From: Streptomyces fagopyri | GTDB lineage: Bacteria > Actinomycetota > Actinomycetes > Streptomycetales > Streptomycetaceae | Reading direction: 5' to 3' | DNA: 64,000 nucleotides | Assembly: GCF_009498275.1 (NCBI RefSeq) | Contig: NZ_CP045643.1 | Location: 4,402,001 to 4,466,000, forward strand | Shown here: in pieces, positions 1-8,852 of the stretch | How positions within the stretch are numbered: the stretch's first letter is position 1 | Layout: each line of letters begins with the position of its first letter | Made by a program: the position numbers and the translations under genes | The notes under the pieces: generated by a model | Told to the model about the DNA's origin: nothing | The model's input: only the letters and a program-made list of their open reading frames with translations | Database searches by the model: none

Positions 1-1134
1 CACATCCACGTCTGCGGCCAGTTGACCTTCCTCGCGGTGCCCAGGCTCAGCCGCGCCCTGCATCTGGTGCCCCGAGGCGCCCGCGCCGTGGTCGAGTTGG
101 ACGGCTCGTTCATGGACCACGCGGCGTACGAGTCACTGCACGACTGGCAGCAGGGGCACTCGGCACAGGGCGGCACGGTCGAGCTGACCGGACGGGCCGG
201 TGCCCGGATCGCCGAACCCTCCCACTCGCCCCACTGCCGTTGCCGGCCCTGGACTCCCTGGCGCAACCACTACTGCGAGCCCTCCGCCAACCCGCAGTCC
301 GTCTCCCCCGACGCCCGGTCGGACGACTTTGGCGAACCGGGCGAACCGGGCGGGCCGAGCGGGCCGTACGCGGCCGGCCCTTCCGGCGACTCCGGCGGGC
401 CGCGCGAAGCGGAGGATTCCTCCGGGCAGCGCGGGCCGGGCGGTCACCGCGGACACGGCGACCACCAACTCGCCCGCGGCATCAGCGCGTTCCAGCGCAA
501 CACCGCGCCCCTGGTACGGGACGAGCTGGCGCGGCTGGCGCGGGAAGGGCAGCAGCCGTCGCAGCTGTTCCTGACCTGCGCCGACTCGCGGCTCGTCACC
601 TCGATGATCACGTCCAGTGGCCCCGGCGACCTCTTCGTCGTACGCAACGTGGGCAACCTCGTACCGGAGCCCGGGGAGGAGAGCGGGGACGACTCGGTCG
701 CGGCGGCGATCGAGTACGCGGTCGACGTGCTGCGGGTGCGGTCCATCACGGTGTGCGGGCACTCGGGGTGCGGGGCGATGCAGGCCCTGCTGAACTCGGA
801 GCCCGGCGGAACGCAGACACCCCTCAAGCGGTGGCTGCGGCACGGACTGCCGAGCCTGCGCCGGATGGCCGCCAAGGACAGGCCGTGGGCCCAGCTCTCC
901 GGACGGGAACCGGCCGACGCGGTGGAACAGCTGTGTCTGACCAACGTGGTACAGCAGTTGGAGCATCTCCGGGCCCACGACTCCGTGACGCGGGCCCTGC
1001 GCGAGGGCACGCTCGAACTCCACGGGATGTACTTCCACGTCGGCGAGGCACAGGCGTATCTGCTGGTCGACCGTGACGGCGACGAGCTTTTCGACCACGT
1101 CGGAGCGGCGGAGGATCTGCGCCGTCCCGTGTGA
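1..1134 (+). CDS. SulP-type anion transporter fused to beta-carbonic anhydrase (5' end missing)
   Basis: The frame is open from the first base, so the gene begins upstream; 377 codons are visible. The first ~65 residues look like the end of a STAS domain (hydrophobic strands, then VVELDGSFMDHAAYESL), the cytoplasmic tail of SulP sulfate/bicarbonate transporters. A disordered linker rich in Gly, Pro and Ser follows. The last ~210 residues are a beta-carbonic anhydrase: LTCADSRL supplies the first Zn Cys with the Asp-Arg dyad, RNVGNLV follows, and HSGCGAM supplies the Zn His and second Cys. SulP-carbonic anhydrase fusions are a known actinobacterial arrangement, and the enzyme would interconvert CO2 and the bicarbonate the transporter moves. 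The transport domain itself is outside the window, so the SulP part is inferred from the STAS-like piece. Confidence 0.85.
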   Translation, partial: HIHVCGQLTFLAVPRLSRALHLVPRGARAVVELDGSFMDHAAYESLHDWQQGHSAQGGTVELTGRAGARIAEPSHSPHCRCRPWTPWRNHYCEPSANPQSVSPDARSDDFGEPGEPGGPSGPYAAGPSGDSGGPREAEDSSGQRGPGGHRGHGDHQLARGISAFQRNTAPLVRDELARLAREGQQPSQLFLTCADSRLVTSMITSSGPGDLFVVRNVGNLVPEPGEESGDDSVAAAIEYAVDVLRVRSITVCGHSGCGAMQALLNSEPGGTQTPLKRWLRHGLPSLRRMAAKDRPWAQLSGREPADAVEQLCLTNVVQQLEHLRAHDSVTRALREGTLELHGMYFHVGEAQAYLLVDRDGDELFDHVGAAEDLRRPV

Positions 1135-1169
1135 CCCCGTCGTGGTGCGCGGCCCTGGTCGGCGGGGTC
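1133..1169 (+). terminator. Possible terminator of the SulP-carbonic anhydrase gene
   Basis: A 7-bp inverted repeat, GACCCCG (1133-1139) and CGGGGTC (1163-1169), overlaps the stop codon. The loop is 23 nt and there is no T-run, so this is weak support. Confidence 0.3.
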
Positions 1170-1301
1170 GCGCACCATCCGCCGGCCCTACCGGGCGCGG
1201 GCCGAACGGGTGTATTCGGTCGGGGGCGGCGCGCCGGTCGGCACACGCAATCACCCGCGCGCCACGCCAACGGGCTCCGCGGCGCCGACCCTCCCACCAC
1301 C

Positions 1302-1376
1302 GGTTCCCTCACCACCGGTTCCGTCGCCGCAGGTTCCCTCGCCGCAGGCCCCCTTGCCACCGCCTTCCGTCCCGCC
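1302..1376. repeat. Five degenerate 15-bp tandem units
   Basis: Units start at 1302, 1317, 1332, 1347 and 1362. The clearest form is GGTTCCCTCGCCGCA; the last two units are diverged. A 15-bp period keeps reading frame, which leaves open a decayed Gly-Ser-rich coding repeat. Confidence 0.7.
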
Positions 1377-1620
1377 CAGCCCCGTCGCCGCATTCCGCGC
1401 CGACCCTCCGGTCGGAGGCTCGCACTGCCAGCCCCGGTCGCCCCGGCCGCCTGGGTCACCGGCCTGGCGCCGCTTGCCCCGGTCTCCCCCCTCCCCGCCC
1501 CGGCCTTCCCCGCCCGGACCTCTGCACCGTGGCCTTCCCGCCAGGACCTTCCCACCGTGGCCTTCCCCCACAGACCGTCCTCGCGCCCCCGACTCCACGC
1601 CCCGTCACTCCGCACACCCG

Positions 1621-1680
1621 GGCTCCACGCACCCCGGCTTCGCACGCCCCGGCTCCACGCACCCCGGCTTCGCACACCTC
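1621..1680. repeat. Two copies of a 30-bp tandem repeat
   Basis: Copies at 1621-1650 and 1651-1680 differ at two positions. Each begins GGCTCCACGCACCCC. They lie in non-coding sequence between the carbonic anhydrase fusion and acs. Confidence 0.8.
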
Positions 1681-2002
1681 GGCCCGTCCGGCCCGGGCGA
1701 CGGGCCCGCCGACAGCGGGGAGGGCGGGGACGACGGCCCGCGACCCCGTGCCCGTCCGAACGTGTGCCGCTCCGCGCCGGGTCGCTCCCGGCGTCGTCGG
1801 GTGAACCCGGGCGCGGGACTGTCCGTGCCTCGGAGTACGGCGTCGCTGCCACGCAGGGACCGCGCCGGGGCGGAGTCGCCCTCACCGCCGACCGCGACCG
1901 CGCGGTCGCGGTCCGAGGCGCACCCCTGAACGACGTGGAAGAACCGCTGGAGGAACACTGAAGGACGACTGAAGGACCACCGAACATGCCCAGGCCCCTA
2001 AC

Positions 2003-2014
2003 AGGTCTAAACCA
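2003..2014. promoter_or_regulatory. DasR dre-like operator upstream of acs
   Basis: AGGTCTAAACCA matches the core dre palindrome TGGTCTAGACCA at 10 of 12 positions. dre sites bind DasR, the GntR-family regulator of GlcNAc metabolism in streptomycetes. The site is 88 nt before the acs start, where an operator could act. Binding is inferred; other regulators of similar specificity are possible. Confidence 0.4.
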
Positions 2015-2101
2015 ATTTTGGATCGACTCTTGTCATCAGGGCCCCCGGTCTGATGAGCTGTGGCCTGGGACACAACGGACACCCTGGGAAAGGGAGATGT
2101 C

Positions 2102-4060
2102 GTGAGCAACGAAAGCCTGGCCAACCTGCTGAAGGAAGAGCGCAGGTTCGCGCCCCCCGCCGACCTGGCGGCGAACGCCAACGTCACCGCGGAGGCGTAT
2201 GAGCAGGCCAAGGCTGACAGGCTCGGCTTCTGGGCCGAGCAGGCCCGCCGCCTGACCTGGGCCACCGAGCCGACCGAGACGCTGGACTGGTCGAACCCGC
2301 CGTTCGCCAAGTGGTTCGCCGACGGGAAACTGAACGTCGCGTACAACTGCGTGGACCGGCACGTGGAGGCCGGGAACGGTGACCGGGTCGCCCTCCACTT
2401 CGAGGGCGAGCCGGGTGACAGCCGCGCGATCACCTACGCCGAGCTGAAGGACGAGGTGTCGAAGGCCGCCAACGCGCTGACCGAGCTGGGCGTGGGCAAG
2501 GGCGACCGGGTCGCCGTCTATCTGCCGATGATCCCCGAGGCCGTCGTCGCGATGCTGGCCTGTGCCCGGATCGGGGCCGCGCACTCGGTCGTCTTCGGCG
2601 GGTTCTCCGCGGACGCGATCGCCACCCGCATCCAGGACGCCGACGCCAAGCTGGTCATCACCTCCGACGGTGGTTACCGCCGCGGCAAGCCGTCCGCGCT
2701 CAAGCCGGCCGTGGACGACGCGGTGAGCCGGGTCGACGGGGTCGACAAGGTGCTGGTGGTGCGCCGTACGGGGCAGGAGGTCGACTGGACCGAGGGCCGC
2801 GACGTCTGGTGGCACGAGATCGTCGACCGTCAGTCCGCCGAGCACACGCCGGAGGCGTTCGACGCCGAGCAGCCGCTGTTCATCCTGTACACGTCCGGGA
2901 CGACGGGAAAGCCCAAGGGCATCCTGCACACCTCGGGCGGCTACCTCACGCAGGCCTCGTACACCCACCACGCCGTCTTCGACCTCAAGCCGGAGACCGA
3001 CGTCTACTGGTGCACGGCCGACATCGGCTGGGTCACCGGGCACTCGTACATCACGTACGGGCCGCTCTCGAACGGTGCGACGCAGGTGATGTACGAGGGG
3101 ACGCCGGACACCCCGCACCAGGGGCGGTTCTGGGAGATCGTGCAGAAGTACGGGGTGACGATTCTCTACACCGCGCCCACCGCGATCCGTACGTTCATGA
3201 AGTGGGGCGACGACATCCCCGCGAAGTTCGACCTGTCCTCGCTGCGGGTCCTCGGGTCCGTGGGTGAGCCCATCAACCCCGAGGCGTGGATCTGGTACCG
3301 CAAGCACATCGGGGCGGACCGGACGCCGATCGTGGACACGTGGTGGCAGACCGAGACCGGCGCGATGATGATCTCGCCGCTGCCGGGGGTCACCGAGACC
3401 AAGCCCGGGTCGGCACAGCGGCCGCTGCCGGGCATCTCGGCGACGGTCGTCGACGACGAGGCCCAGGAGGTCCCCAACGGGGGTGGCGGGTACCTCGTGC
3501 TGACCGAGCCGTGGCCGTCGATGCTGCGGACGATCTGGCGCGACGACCAGCGGTTCCTCGACACGTACTGGTCCCGGTTCGAGGGCAAGTACTTCGCCGG
3601 GGACGGCGCCAAGAGGGACGAGGACGGCGACATCTGGCTGCTGGGCCGCGTCGACGACGTGATGCTCGTGTCCGGGCACAACATCTCGACGACCGAGGTC
3701 GAGTCGGCGCTCGTGTCGCATCCGGCGGTCGCCGAGGCCGCGGTGGTCGGCGCTGCGGACGAGACGACCGGGCAGGCGATCGTGGCGTTCGTGATCCTGC
3801 GGGGTACGGCCTCCGCGGACGACCCGGGGCTCGTCGCCGAGCTGCGCAACCACGTGGGCACGACGCTGGGGCCGATCGCCAAGCCCAAGCGGGTGCTGCC
3901 GGTCGCGGAGCTGCCGAAAACCCGGTCCGGGAAGATCATGCGGCGGCTGCTGCGTGACGTCGCCGAGAACCGGGAGCTCGGGGATGTCACCACGCTCACG
4001 GACTCCACGGTGATGGAGCTGATCCAGGAGAAGCTGCCGGCGGCACCCAGCGAGGACTGA
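2102..4060 (+). CDS. acs: Acetyl-CoA synthetase (AMP-forming)
   Basis: Converts acetate, ATP and CoA to acetyl-CoA through acetyl-AMP. At 652 residues it is the usual family length. The adenylation P-loop [11 protein letters not shown] is near residue 270, the acetyl/CoA pocket motif WWQTETG near residue 415, and the C-terminal SGKIMRR carries the catalytic Lys that protein acetyltransferases can modify. The GTG at 2102 is chosen because an AGGGAG ribosome site lies just upstream; an in-frame GTG at 2060 has none and would add 14 atypical residues. It is a single gene: a strong hairpin follows, and a dre-like palindrome precedes it. Confidence 0.97.
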   Translation: MSNESLANLLKEERRFAPPADLAANANVTAEAYEQAKADRLGFWAEQARRLTWATEPTETLDWSNPPFAKWFADGKLNVAYNCVDRHVEAGNGDRVALHFEGEPGDSRAITYAELKDEVSKAANALTELGVGKGDRVAVYLPMIPEAVVAMLACARIGAAHSVVFGGFSADAIATRIQDADAKLVITSDGGYRRGKPSALKPAVDDAVSRVDGVDKVLVVRRTGQEVDWTEGRDVWWHEIVDRQSAEHTPEAFDAEQPLFILYTSGTTGKPKGILHTSGGYLTQASYTHHAVFDLKPETDVYWCTADIGWVTGHSYITYGPLSNGATQVMYEGTPDTPHQGRFWEIVQKYGVTILYTAPTAIRTFMKWGDDIPAKFDLSSLRVLGSVGEPINPEAWIWYRKHIGADRTPIVDTWWQTETGAMMISPLPGVTETKPGSAQRPLPGISATVVDDEAQEVPNGGGGYLVLTEPWPSMLRTIWRDDQRFLDTYWSRFEGKYFAGDGAKRDEDGDIWLLGRVDDVMLVSGHNISTTEVESALVSHPAVAEAAVVGAADETTGQAIVAFVILRGTASADDPGLVAELRNHVGTTLGPIAKPKRVLPVAELPKTRSGKIMRRLLRDVAENRELGDVTTLTDSTVMELIQEKLPAAPSED

Positions 4061-4089
4061 GAGCCCACCCGCTCTCCCGCGCCGCCTTC

Positions 4090-4120
4090 GGTGTGGGGGC
4101 ACCACATGTGCCCCCACACC
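4090..4120 (+). terminator. Terminator of acs
   Basis: A perfect 13-bp stem (4090-4102 with 4108-4120, GGTGTGGGGGCAC) with a 5-nt loop starts 30 nt after the acs stop codon. Confidence 0.85.
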
Positions 4121-4333
4121 CGTGCCCCCCAAACCCGAGCGCGTACACCCACCCGTGCGCACACGCCCCCTCCGGGAACCCTTTTATTCTTAATGTCCGT
4201 ATGGCGCGTTATCTGGCTGTAATGCCAAGGTAAACTGAGGCCTCAGGGTGTGCCGGGAAGTCTGGTCGGCAACGTCGTCGGCGATCCCGCCTGACGGTCG
4301 TCAGCGAGTCGTACCGACCCGGAGGTCCCCGCC

Positions 4334-5746
4334 GTGGCCGCGCCCCGTCCCCGTAGCAACACCACCGACAACCGCAGGTTCCTCGGACAGCTGTCACTGC
4401 CCGAGCGGAACTTCGTGGCGGAGGCGCTGCGCACCGAGACCGTCGGCGGGGTGCTCCTGCTCGCCGCCGCGATCGCCGCGCTGATCTGGGCCAACACCCC
4501 CCTGCGGGACAGCTACGCCGGCGTGGGCGACTTCCACTTCGGGCCCGCGGCCCTCGGACTGAACCTGTCCGTACAGCACTGGGCGGCCGACGGACTGCTC
4601 GCCGTGTTCTTCTTCGTCGCCGGTATCGAACTCAAGCGCGAACTGGTGGCGGGAGACCTGCGCGACCCGAAAGCCGCGCTGCTGCCGGTCGCCGCGGCCG
4701 TCTGCGGAATGGCCGTACCGGCCCTCGTCTACACCCTCACCAACGCCGCGGGCGGGGGATCCCTGGCCGGCTGGGCCGTGCCCACCGCCACCGACATCGC
4801 CTTCGCGCTCGCCGTACTCGCGGTCATCGGCACGTCCCTGCCGTCCGCCCTGCGCGCCTTCCTGCTCACCCTCGCCGTCGTCGACGACCTGCTCGCGATC
4901 CTGATCATCGCGGTCTTCTTCACCGACACCCTCGACTTCGCGGCGCTCGGCGGGGCCGTCGCCGGGCTCGGCGTCTTCTGGGTGCTGCTGCGCAAGGGCG
5001 TACGCGGGTGGTACGTGTACGTGCCGCTCGCCCTCGCCATCTGGGGGCTGATGTACAACAGCGGCGTCCACGCCACCATCGCCGGTGTCGCCATGGGCCT
5101 GATGCTGCGCTGCCACCGGCACGAGGGCGAGGAGCACTCGCCCGGCGAGCACGTCGAGCATCTCGTGCGACCCCTCTCCGCCGGGCTCGCCGTACCCCTG
5201 TTCGCACTGTTCAGCGCCGGTGTCGTGGTCTCCGGCGGGGCACTGGGGGACGTGTTCACACGGCCCGAGACGCTCGGTGTCGTCCTCGGACTCGTGGTCG
5301 GCAAGTCGGTCGGCGTGTTCGGCGGCACCTGGCTCACCGCCCGGTTCACCAGGGCCTCGCTGAGCGACGACCTGGCCTGGCCCGACGTCCTCGCCGTCGC
5401 GAGCCTCGCCGGAATCGGCTTCACCGTCTCCCTGCTCATCGGCGAACTGGCCTTCACCGCGGGCCCGGTGCTCACCGACGAGGTCAAGGCCGCCGTCCTG
5501 GTGGGCTCGCTCGTCGCGGCCGTACTCGCCACGGCGCTGCTGAAGATGCGCAACGCCAAGTACCGTGCGCTGTGCGAGGCCGAGGAGCGCGACGAGGACA
5601 GCGACGGCATCCCCGACATCTACGAGCAGGACAACCCGGCGTACCACTTGCGAATGGCCGAGATCCACGAACGGAAGGCCGCCGAACACCGACGGCTTGC
5701 CGAAGTGGCGGGCGGGGCAGGCGAGGAGTACGACCGTCCGGCATGA
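4334..5746 (+). CDS. nhaA: Na+/H+ antiporter NhaA
   Basis: Electrogenic Na+/H+ exchanger of the cytoplasmic membrane, used for sodium and alkaline pH tolerance. The 470-residue protein has about twelve hydrophobic segments. PTATDIAFALAVLAVIG and the VVDDLLAILIIAVF segment, which holds the paired Asp of the transport site, are NhaA signatures. The GTG start at 4334 has a GGAGG ribosome site 8 nt upstream. The C-terminal ~50 residues are a charged cytoplasmic tail (DEDSDGIPDIYEQDNPAYH) beyond the transporter core, as is common in actinobacterial copies. The 4180-4250 stretch upstream is AT-rich and probably holds the promoter, but I see no clear -10/-35 pair. Confidence 0.95.
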   Translation: MAAPRPRSNTTDNRRFLGQLSLPERNFVAEALRTETVGGVLLLAAAIAALIWANTPLRDSYAGVGDFHFGPAALGLNLSVQHWAADGLLAVFFFVAGIELKRELVAGDLRDPKAALLPVAAAVCGMAVPALVYTLTNAAGGGSLAGWAVPTATDIAFALAVLAVIGTSLPSALRAFLLTLAVVDDLLAILIIAVFFTDTLDFAALGGAVAGLGVFWVLLRKGVRGWYVYVPLALAIWGLMYNSGVHATIAGVAMGLMLRCHRHEGEEHSPGEHVEHLVRPLSAGLAVPLFALFSAGVVVSGGALGDVFTRPETLGVVLGLVVGKSVGVFGGTWLTARFTRASLSDDLAWPDVLAVASLAGIGFTVSLLIGELAFTAGPVLTDEVKAAVLVGSLVAAVLATALLKMRNAKYRALCEAEERDEDSDGIPDIYEQDNPAYHLRMAEIHERKAAEHRRLAEVAGGAGEEYDRPA

Positions 5747-5813
5747 TCTGACCAGACGACACAAACACCCGCAGAAGCCAGACGGTACACACATGCAGAA
5801 GAGGGAGTCCGCG

Positions 5814-6290
5814 ATGAGCGCACCCGACGGCAGCCCGGTCGGCGCCGAACGCAGCATCGGCAGGCTGGTCGCCTCGGCGACGACCGAGATGTCCGCACTG
5901 GTGCACGACGAGATCGCACTGGCGAAGGCGCAGCTCAAGCGGGACGTCAAGCGCGGCGCGGTCAGCGGTGGCGCGTTCGCGGTGGCCGGAGCGGTACTGA
6001 TCTTCTCCCTCCCCATGCTGAGTTTCGCCCTCGCGTACGGCATCCGGACCTGGACCGACTGGAACCTCGCGATCTGCTTCGTCCTGTCGTTCGCGGCGAA
6101 CGTGCTGGTCGCCGCCGTCCTCGCGCTGATCGGCGTGGTCTTCGCGAAGAAGGCCAAGAAGGGCAAGGGACCGCAGAAGGTGGCCGCCTCGGTGAAGGAG
6201 ACGGCGGGCGTCCTGCAGAACGCCAAGCCGCACCCCCGGCCGGCGCCGGTCGAGGACGCCCTGGAAGCTGTGGCACGCTCATCCTCATGA
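5814..6290 (+). CDS. Phage-holin-superfamily small membrane protein
   Basis: The 158-residue protein resembles the actinobacterial holin superfamily III (Phage_holin_3_6). It has a soluble N-terminus with the conserved SALVHDEIALAKAQLKRDVK helix, two transmembrane segments (around residues 45-70 and 80-105), and a basic Lys-rich tail. Despite the name these are usually chromosomal housekeeping membrane proteins of unknown role. The ATG at 5814 follows a GAGGGA ribosome site; the ATG at 5793 has none. Its stop overlaps the start of the next gene (ATGA), so the hydrolase is translationally coupled to it. Confidence 0.8.
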   Translation: MSAPDGSPVGAERSIGRLVASATTEMSALVHDEIALAKAQLKRDVKRGAVSGGAFAVAGAVLIFSLPMLSFALAYGIRTWTDWNLAICFVLSFAANVLVAAVLALIGVVFAKKAKKGKGPQKVAASVKETAGVLQNAKPHPRPAPVEDALEAVARSSS

Positions 6291-7237
6291 CGGACCCCGC
6301 CACACCTTCGGCGCAACCCACCTCGGTCGTACGCCTCGACATCCCCGGCGCCGGAGAGGTGACCCACCGGGACGTCGCCGCCAACGGCGCGCGCTTCCAC
6401 ATCGCCGAGATGGGCGACGGGCCGCTGGTTCTGCTGCTGCACGGATTCCCCCAGTTCTGGTGGACCTGGCGCCGGCAGCTGGTGGCGCTCGCCGACGCCG
6501 GGTTCCGGGCCGTGGCCATGGATCTGCGGGGTGTCGGCGGCAGCGATCGCACACCACGCGGTTACGACCCCGCCAACCTCGCGCTCGACATCACCGGGGT
6601 CGTACGGTCCCTCGGTGAGCCCGATGCCGCGCTGGTGGGGCACGATCTGGGCGGGTACCTCGCGTGGACGGCGGCCGTGATGCGCCCCAAGCTGGTGCGC
6701 CGGCTCGTCGTCTCCTCGATGCCGCACCCCCGGCGCTGGCGCTCCGCGATGCTCTCCGACGTCAGGCAGACCTCCGCGAGCTCGTACATCTGGGGGTTCC
6801 AGCGGCCATGGATTCCCGAACGCCAACTCGTCGCGGACGACGGTGCCCTGGTGGGCCGTCTGCTGCGGGAGTGGTCGGGGCCGCGGCTCCCGGACGACGA
6901 GGCCGTGGACACGTACCGCCGCGCCATGTGCATCCCCTCCACCGCGCACTGTTCCATCGAGCCGTACCGGTGGATGGTGCGGTCCATGGCCCGCCCGGAC
7001 GGCATCCAGTTCAACCGGCGTATGAAACGGCCCGTCCGGGTGCCGACGCTGCATCTGCACGGTTCGCTCGACCCCGTCATGCGCACGCGCAGTGCGGCGG
7101 GCTCCGGGGAGTACGTCGAAGCGCCGTACCGCTGGCGCCTGTTCGACGGTCTCGGGCACTTCCCCCACGAGGAGGACCCGGTGGCTTTCTCGACCGAACT
7201 CGTCAACTGGCTCAAGGATCCCGAGCCCGACCGGTAG
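6287..7237 (+). CDS. Alpha/beta hydrolase, epoxide-hydrolase-like
   Basis: The 316-residue alpha/beta hydrolase has the epoxide hydrolase pattern: oxyanion motif HGFPQFWWTW near residue 47, nucleophile elbow GHDLGGYLAW with Asp as nucleophile near residue 117, and a C-terminal catalytic His in GLGHFPHEE. An Asp nucleophile points to epoxide hydrolase or haloalkane-dehalogenase-like chemistry rather than an esterase. It overlaps the holin-like gene by 4 nt. This pairing, often next to nhaA and marP, is conserved in streptomycetes as far as I recall, but the natural substrate is unknown. Confidence 0.88.
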   Translation: MTDPATPSAQPTSVVRLDIPGAGEVTHRDVAANGARFHIAEMGDGPLVLLLHGFPQFWWTWRRQLVALADAGFRAVAMDLRGVGGSDRTPRGYDPANLALDITGVVRSLGEPDAALVGHDLGGYLAWTAAVMRPKLVRRLVVSSMPHPRRWRSAMLSDVRQTSASSYIWGFQRPWIPERQLVADDGALVGRLLREWSGPRLPDDEAVDTYRRAMCIPSTAHCSIEPYRWMVRSMARPDGIQFNRRMKRPVRVPTLHLHGSLDPVMRTRSAAGSGEYVEAPYRWRLFDGLGHFPHEEDPVAFSTELVNWLKDPEPDR

Positions 7238-7399
7238 GTCGTTTTCAGCCAGTCGACGGCCCTCTTCGGTGACCGCCCGATGGCGCCCGGTACGCGAAGG
7301 GGAACGCGTGTCCTACGAACGGCCAAATGCCTCGCGCATAGGCCAATTGGGGGCCCGGGACGCGGTTATCGACCTTGAGGCAGGGGCAGACGTCGGGGT

Positions 7400-7579
7400 A
7401 TGGGCTGGACGCACGACTACAGTGACGCACCACGCAACCGCCGCTCGGCCACGGGCCTGAGCTCCCATCAGAGGGGCACCCCGCAGCTGCCGGGCACAGG
7501 CCTCCAGGTGGGGATCCCGCGCATTCTGCGCCGTCGGGCCCGCTGGGTCTCGGTGCGATTGCGCCATCCGCGCGGCTGA
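7400..7579 (+). CDS. Candidate small basic protein, unknown
   Basis: An open frame of 59 codons begins MGWTHDYSDAPRNRR and ends RWVSVRLRHPRG. About 85% of third codon positions are G or C, as expected for a real gene here. It is strongly basic with no transmembrane segment. I see no good ribosome site (only GGGG directly before the ATG) and no -10 box at leaderless distance. It ends just before the hairpin that terminates marP from the other side. I do not recognise the protein; without homologues it could be chance. Confidence 0.35.
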   Translation: MGWTHDYSDAPRNRRSATGLSSHQRGTPQLPGTGLQVGIPRILRRRARWVSVRLRHPRG

Positions 7580-7591
7580 TCCGCCGCCACC

Positions 7592-7621
7592 TCCGCCGGC
7601 CCGACCACCCCGGCCGGCGGA
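7592..7621 (-). terminator. Terminator between convergent genes (marP)
   Basis: A perfect 10-bp stem, TCCGCCGGCC (7592-7601) with GGCCGGCGGA (7612-7621), has a 10-nt loop and lies 18 nt past the marP stop codon. It could work from both sides. Confidence 0.7.
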
Positions 7622-7639
7622 CCGATTCGAAGGTCGCCG

Positions 7640-8848
7640 TCAGAGCGCGCAGCTGTCGCTGTCGACCTGCTGGTTGGCCGTACGGCCCTGGGTGACGTCC
7701 GGCTGGACCTCGTCCGCGGTGAGGGCGTACCCGGTGTTGGCGTCGTCGAGGGACTTCGCGAAGACCACTCCGTACACCTTGCCGTCGGGCGTGAGCAGCG
7801 GGCCGCCGGAGTTCCCCTGACGGACCGTCGCGTACAGCGAGTAGACGTCTCGGCGCACGGTCTTGCGGTGGTAGATGTCCGGGCCGTTGGCCGTGATCCG
7901 GCCGCGCACGCGTGCCGGCTGGACGTTGTACGCGCCGTTCTGCGGGAAACCGGCGACGATCGCGTTGTCGCCGCTGCCCGCGTCCCGGGTGGTGAACTTC
8001 AGGGCGGGCGCGTTCAGGTTCGGTACGTCGAGTACGGCGATGTCGCGCTCCCAGTCGTACAGGACGACCTTCGCGTCGTACTTCCTGCCCTCGCCGCCGA
8101 TCTGGACGGTGGGCTCGTCGACGCCTCCGACCACGTGCGCGTTGGTCATCACGCGACGGTTGCCGAAGACGAAGCCGGAGCCCTCCAGGACCTTGCCGCA
8201 GCTCTGCGCGGTCCCCATCACCTTGACGATGGAATTCCGCGCGCGGACGGCGACGGGGCTGTTCGCGAGCGCCGGGTCGGGCGGCTGGACATCGGTGATC
8301 GGTTCGTTCGCGAACGGGCTGAAGACCTGGGGGAAACCGTTCTGCGCGAGGACCGAGGAGAAGTCGGCGAACCAGGTGTCGGCCCGGGAGGGCAGCGCGC
8401 GGGAGACGCCGAGCAGCACCTTCGAGCCGCGGACCTCCTTGCCGAGCGTCGGCAGCGTCGTGCCGGCCAGGGCCGAGCCGATCAGCCAGGCGACCAGGAG
8501 CATCGCGACGACGTTGACCAGGGCGCCGCCCGTCGCGTCCAGGGCGCGGGCCGGGGACCAGGTGATGTACCGGCGCAGCTTGTTGCCGAGGTGCGTGGTG
8601 AGGGCCTGGCCGACGGAGGCGCAGACGATCACGACGACCACCGCGACGACGGCGGCGGTCGTACTCACCGTGGCGTCGTCGGTGAGGGCGGCCCAGATGA
8701 CGGGAAGAAGGTAGACGGCGACAAGACCGCCGCCCAGGAAGCCGATCACCGACAGGATGCCGACGACGAAGCCCTGGCGGTAGCCCACGATCGCGAACCA
8801 CACGGCGGCGACCAGCAGCAAGATGTCCAGCACGTTCACGAACGACAC
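7640..8848 (-). CDS. marP: MarP-type membrane serine protease (CvpA + trypsin-like)
   Basis: The 402-residue protein has four N-terminal transmembrane segments of the CvpA/colicin V production type (residues ~1-125), then an extracytoplasmic chymotrypsin-fold protease. The catalytic triad is visible: His in TNAHVVGG, Asp in WERDIAVLDV and Ser in VRQGNSGGPL. This is the layout of mycobacterial MarP (Rv3671c), which protects against acid and oxidative stress and acts on cell-wall hydrolases. Two cysteines, one in AQSCGKV and one near the C-terminus, may form the redox disulfide known in MarP. It starts with GTG 4 nt after the upstream Nudix gene stops, in an nth-Nudix-marP operon. Confidence 0.93.
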   Translation of the reverse strand: MSFVNVLDILLLVAAVWFAIVGYRQGFVVGILSVIGFLGGGLVAVYLLPVIWAALTDDATVSTTAAVVAVVVVIVCASVGQALTTHLGNKLRRYITWSPARALDATGGALVNVVAMLLVAWLIGSALAGTTLPTLGKEVRGSKVLLGVSRALPSRADTWFADFSSVLAQNGFPQVFSPFANEPITDVQPPDPALANSPVAVRARNSIVKVMGTAQSCGKVLEGSGFVFGNRRVMTNAHVVGGVDEPTVQIGGEGRKYDAKVVLYDWERDIAVLDVPNLNAPALKFTTRDAGSGDNAIVAGFPQNGAYNVQPARVRGRITANGPDIYHRKTVRRDVYSLYATVRQGNSGGPLLTPDGKVYGVVFAKSLDDANTGYALTADEVQPDVTQGRTANQQVDSDSCAL

Positions 8849-8852
8849 CCTG

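Larger units (their letters stand above)
1135..2101. other. Long intergenic region with short tandem repeats before acs
   Basis: No recognisable gene in about 970 bases. Several frames stay open on both strands, but their translations are low-complexity Pro/Arg/Gly/Ser strings with no domain. The region holds two short tandem arrays (listed separately) and, at its right end, an AT-richer promoter-like stretch near 1995-2040. It may be a decayed gene or a repeat-rich spacer. Confidence 0.5.

Noticed and set aside
1135..2101. Gly/Ser-rich gene in the long gap before acs
   Set aside because: Frames are open on both strands, as is usual in very GC-rich DNA, but translations lack domain character and ribosome sites.
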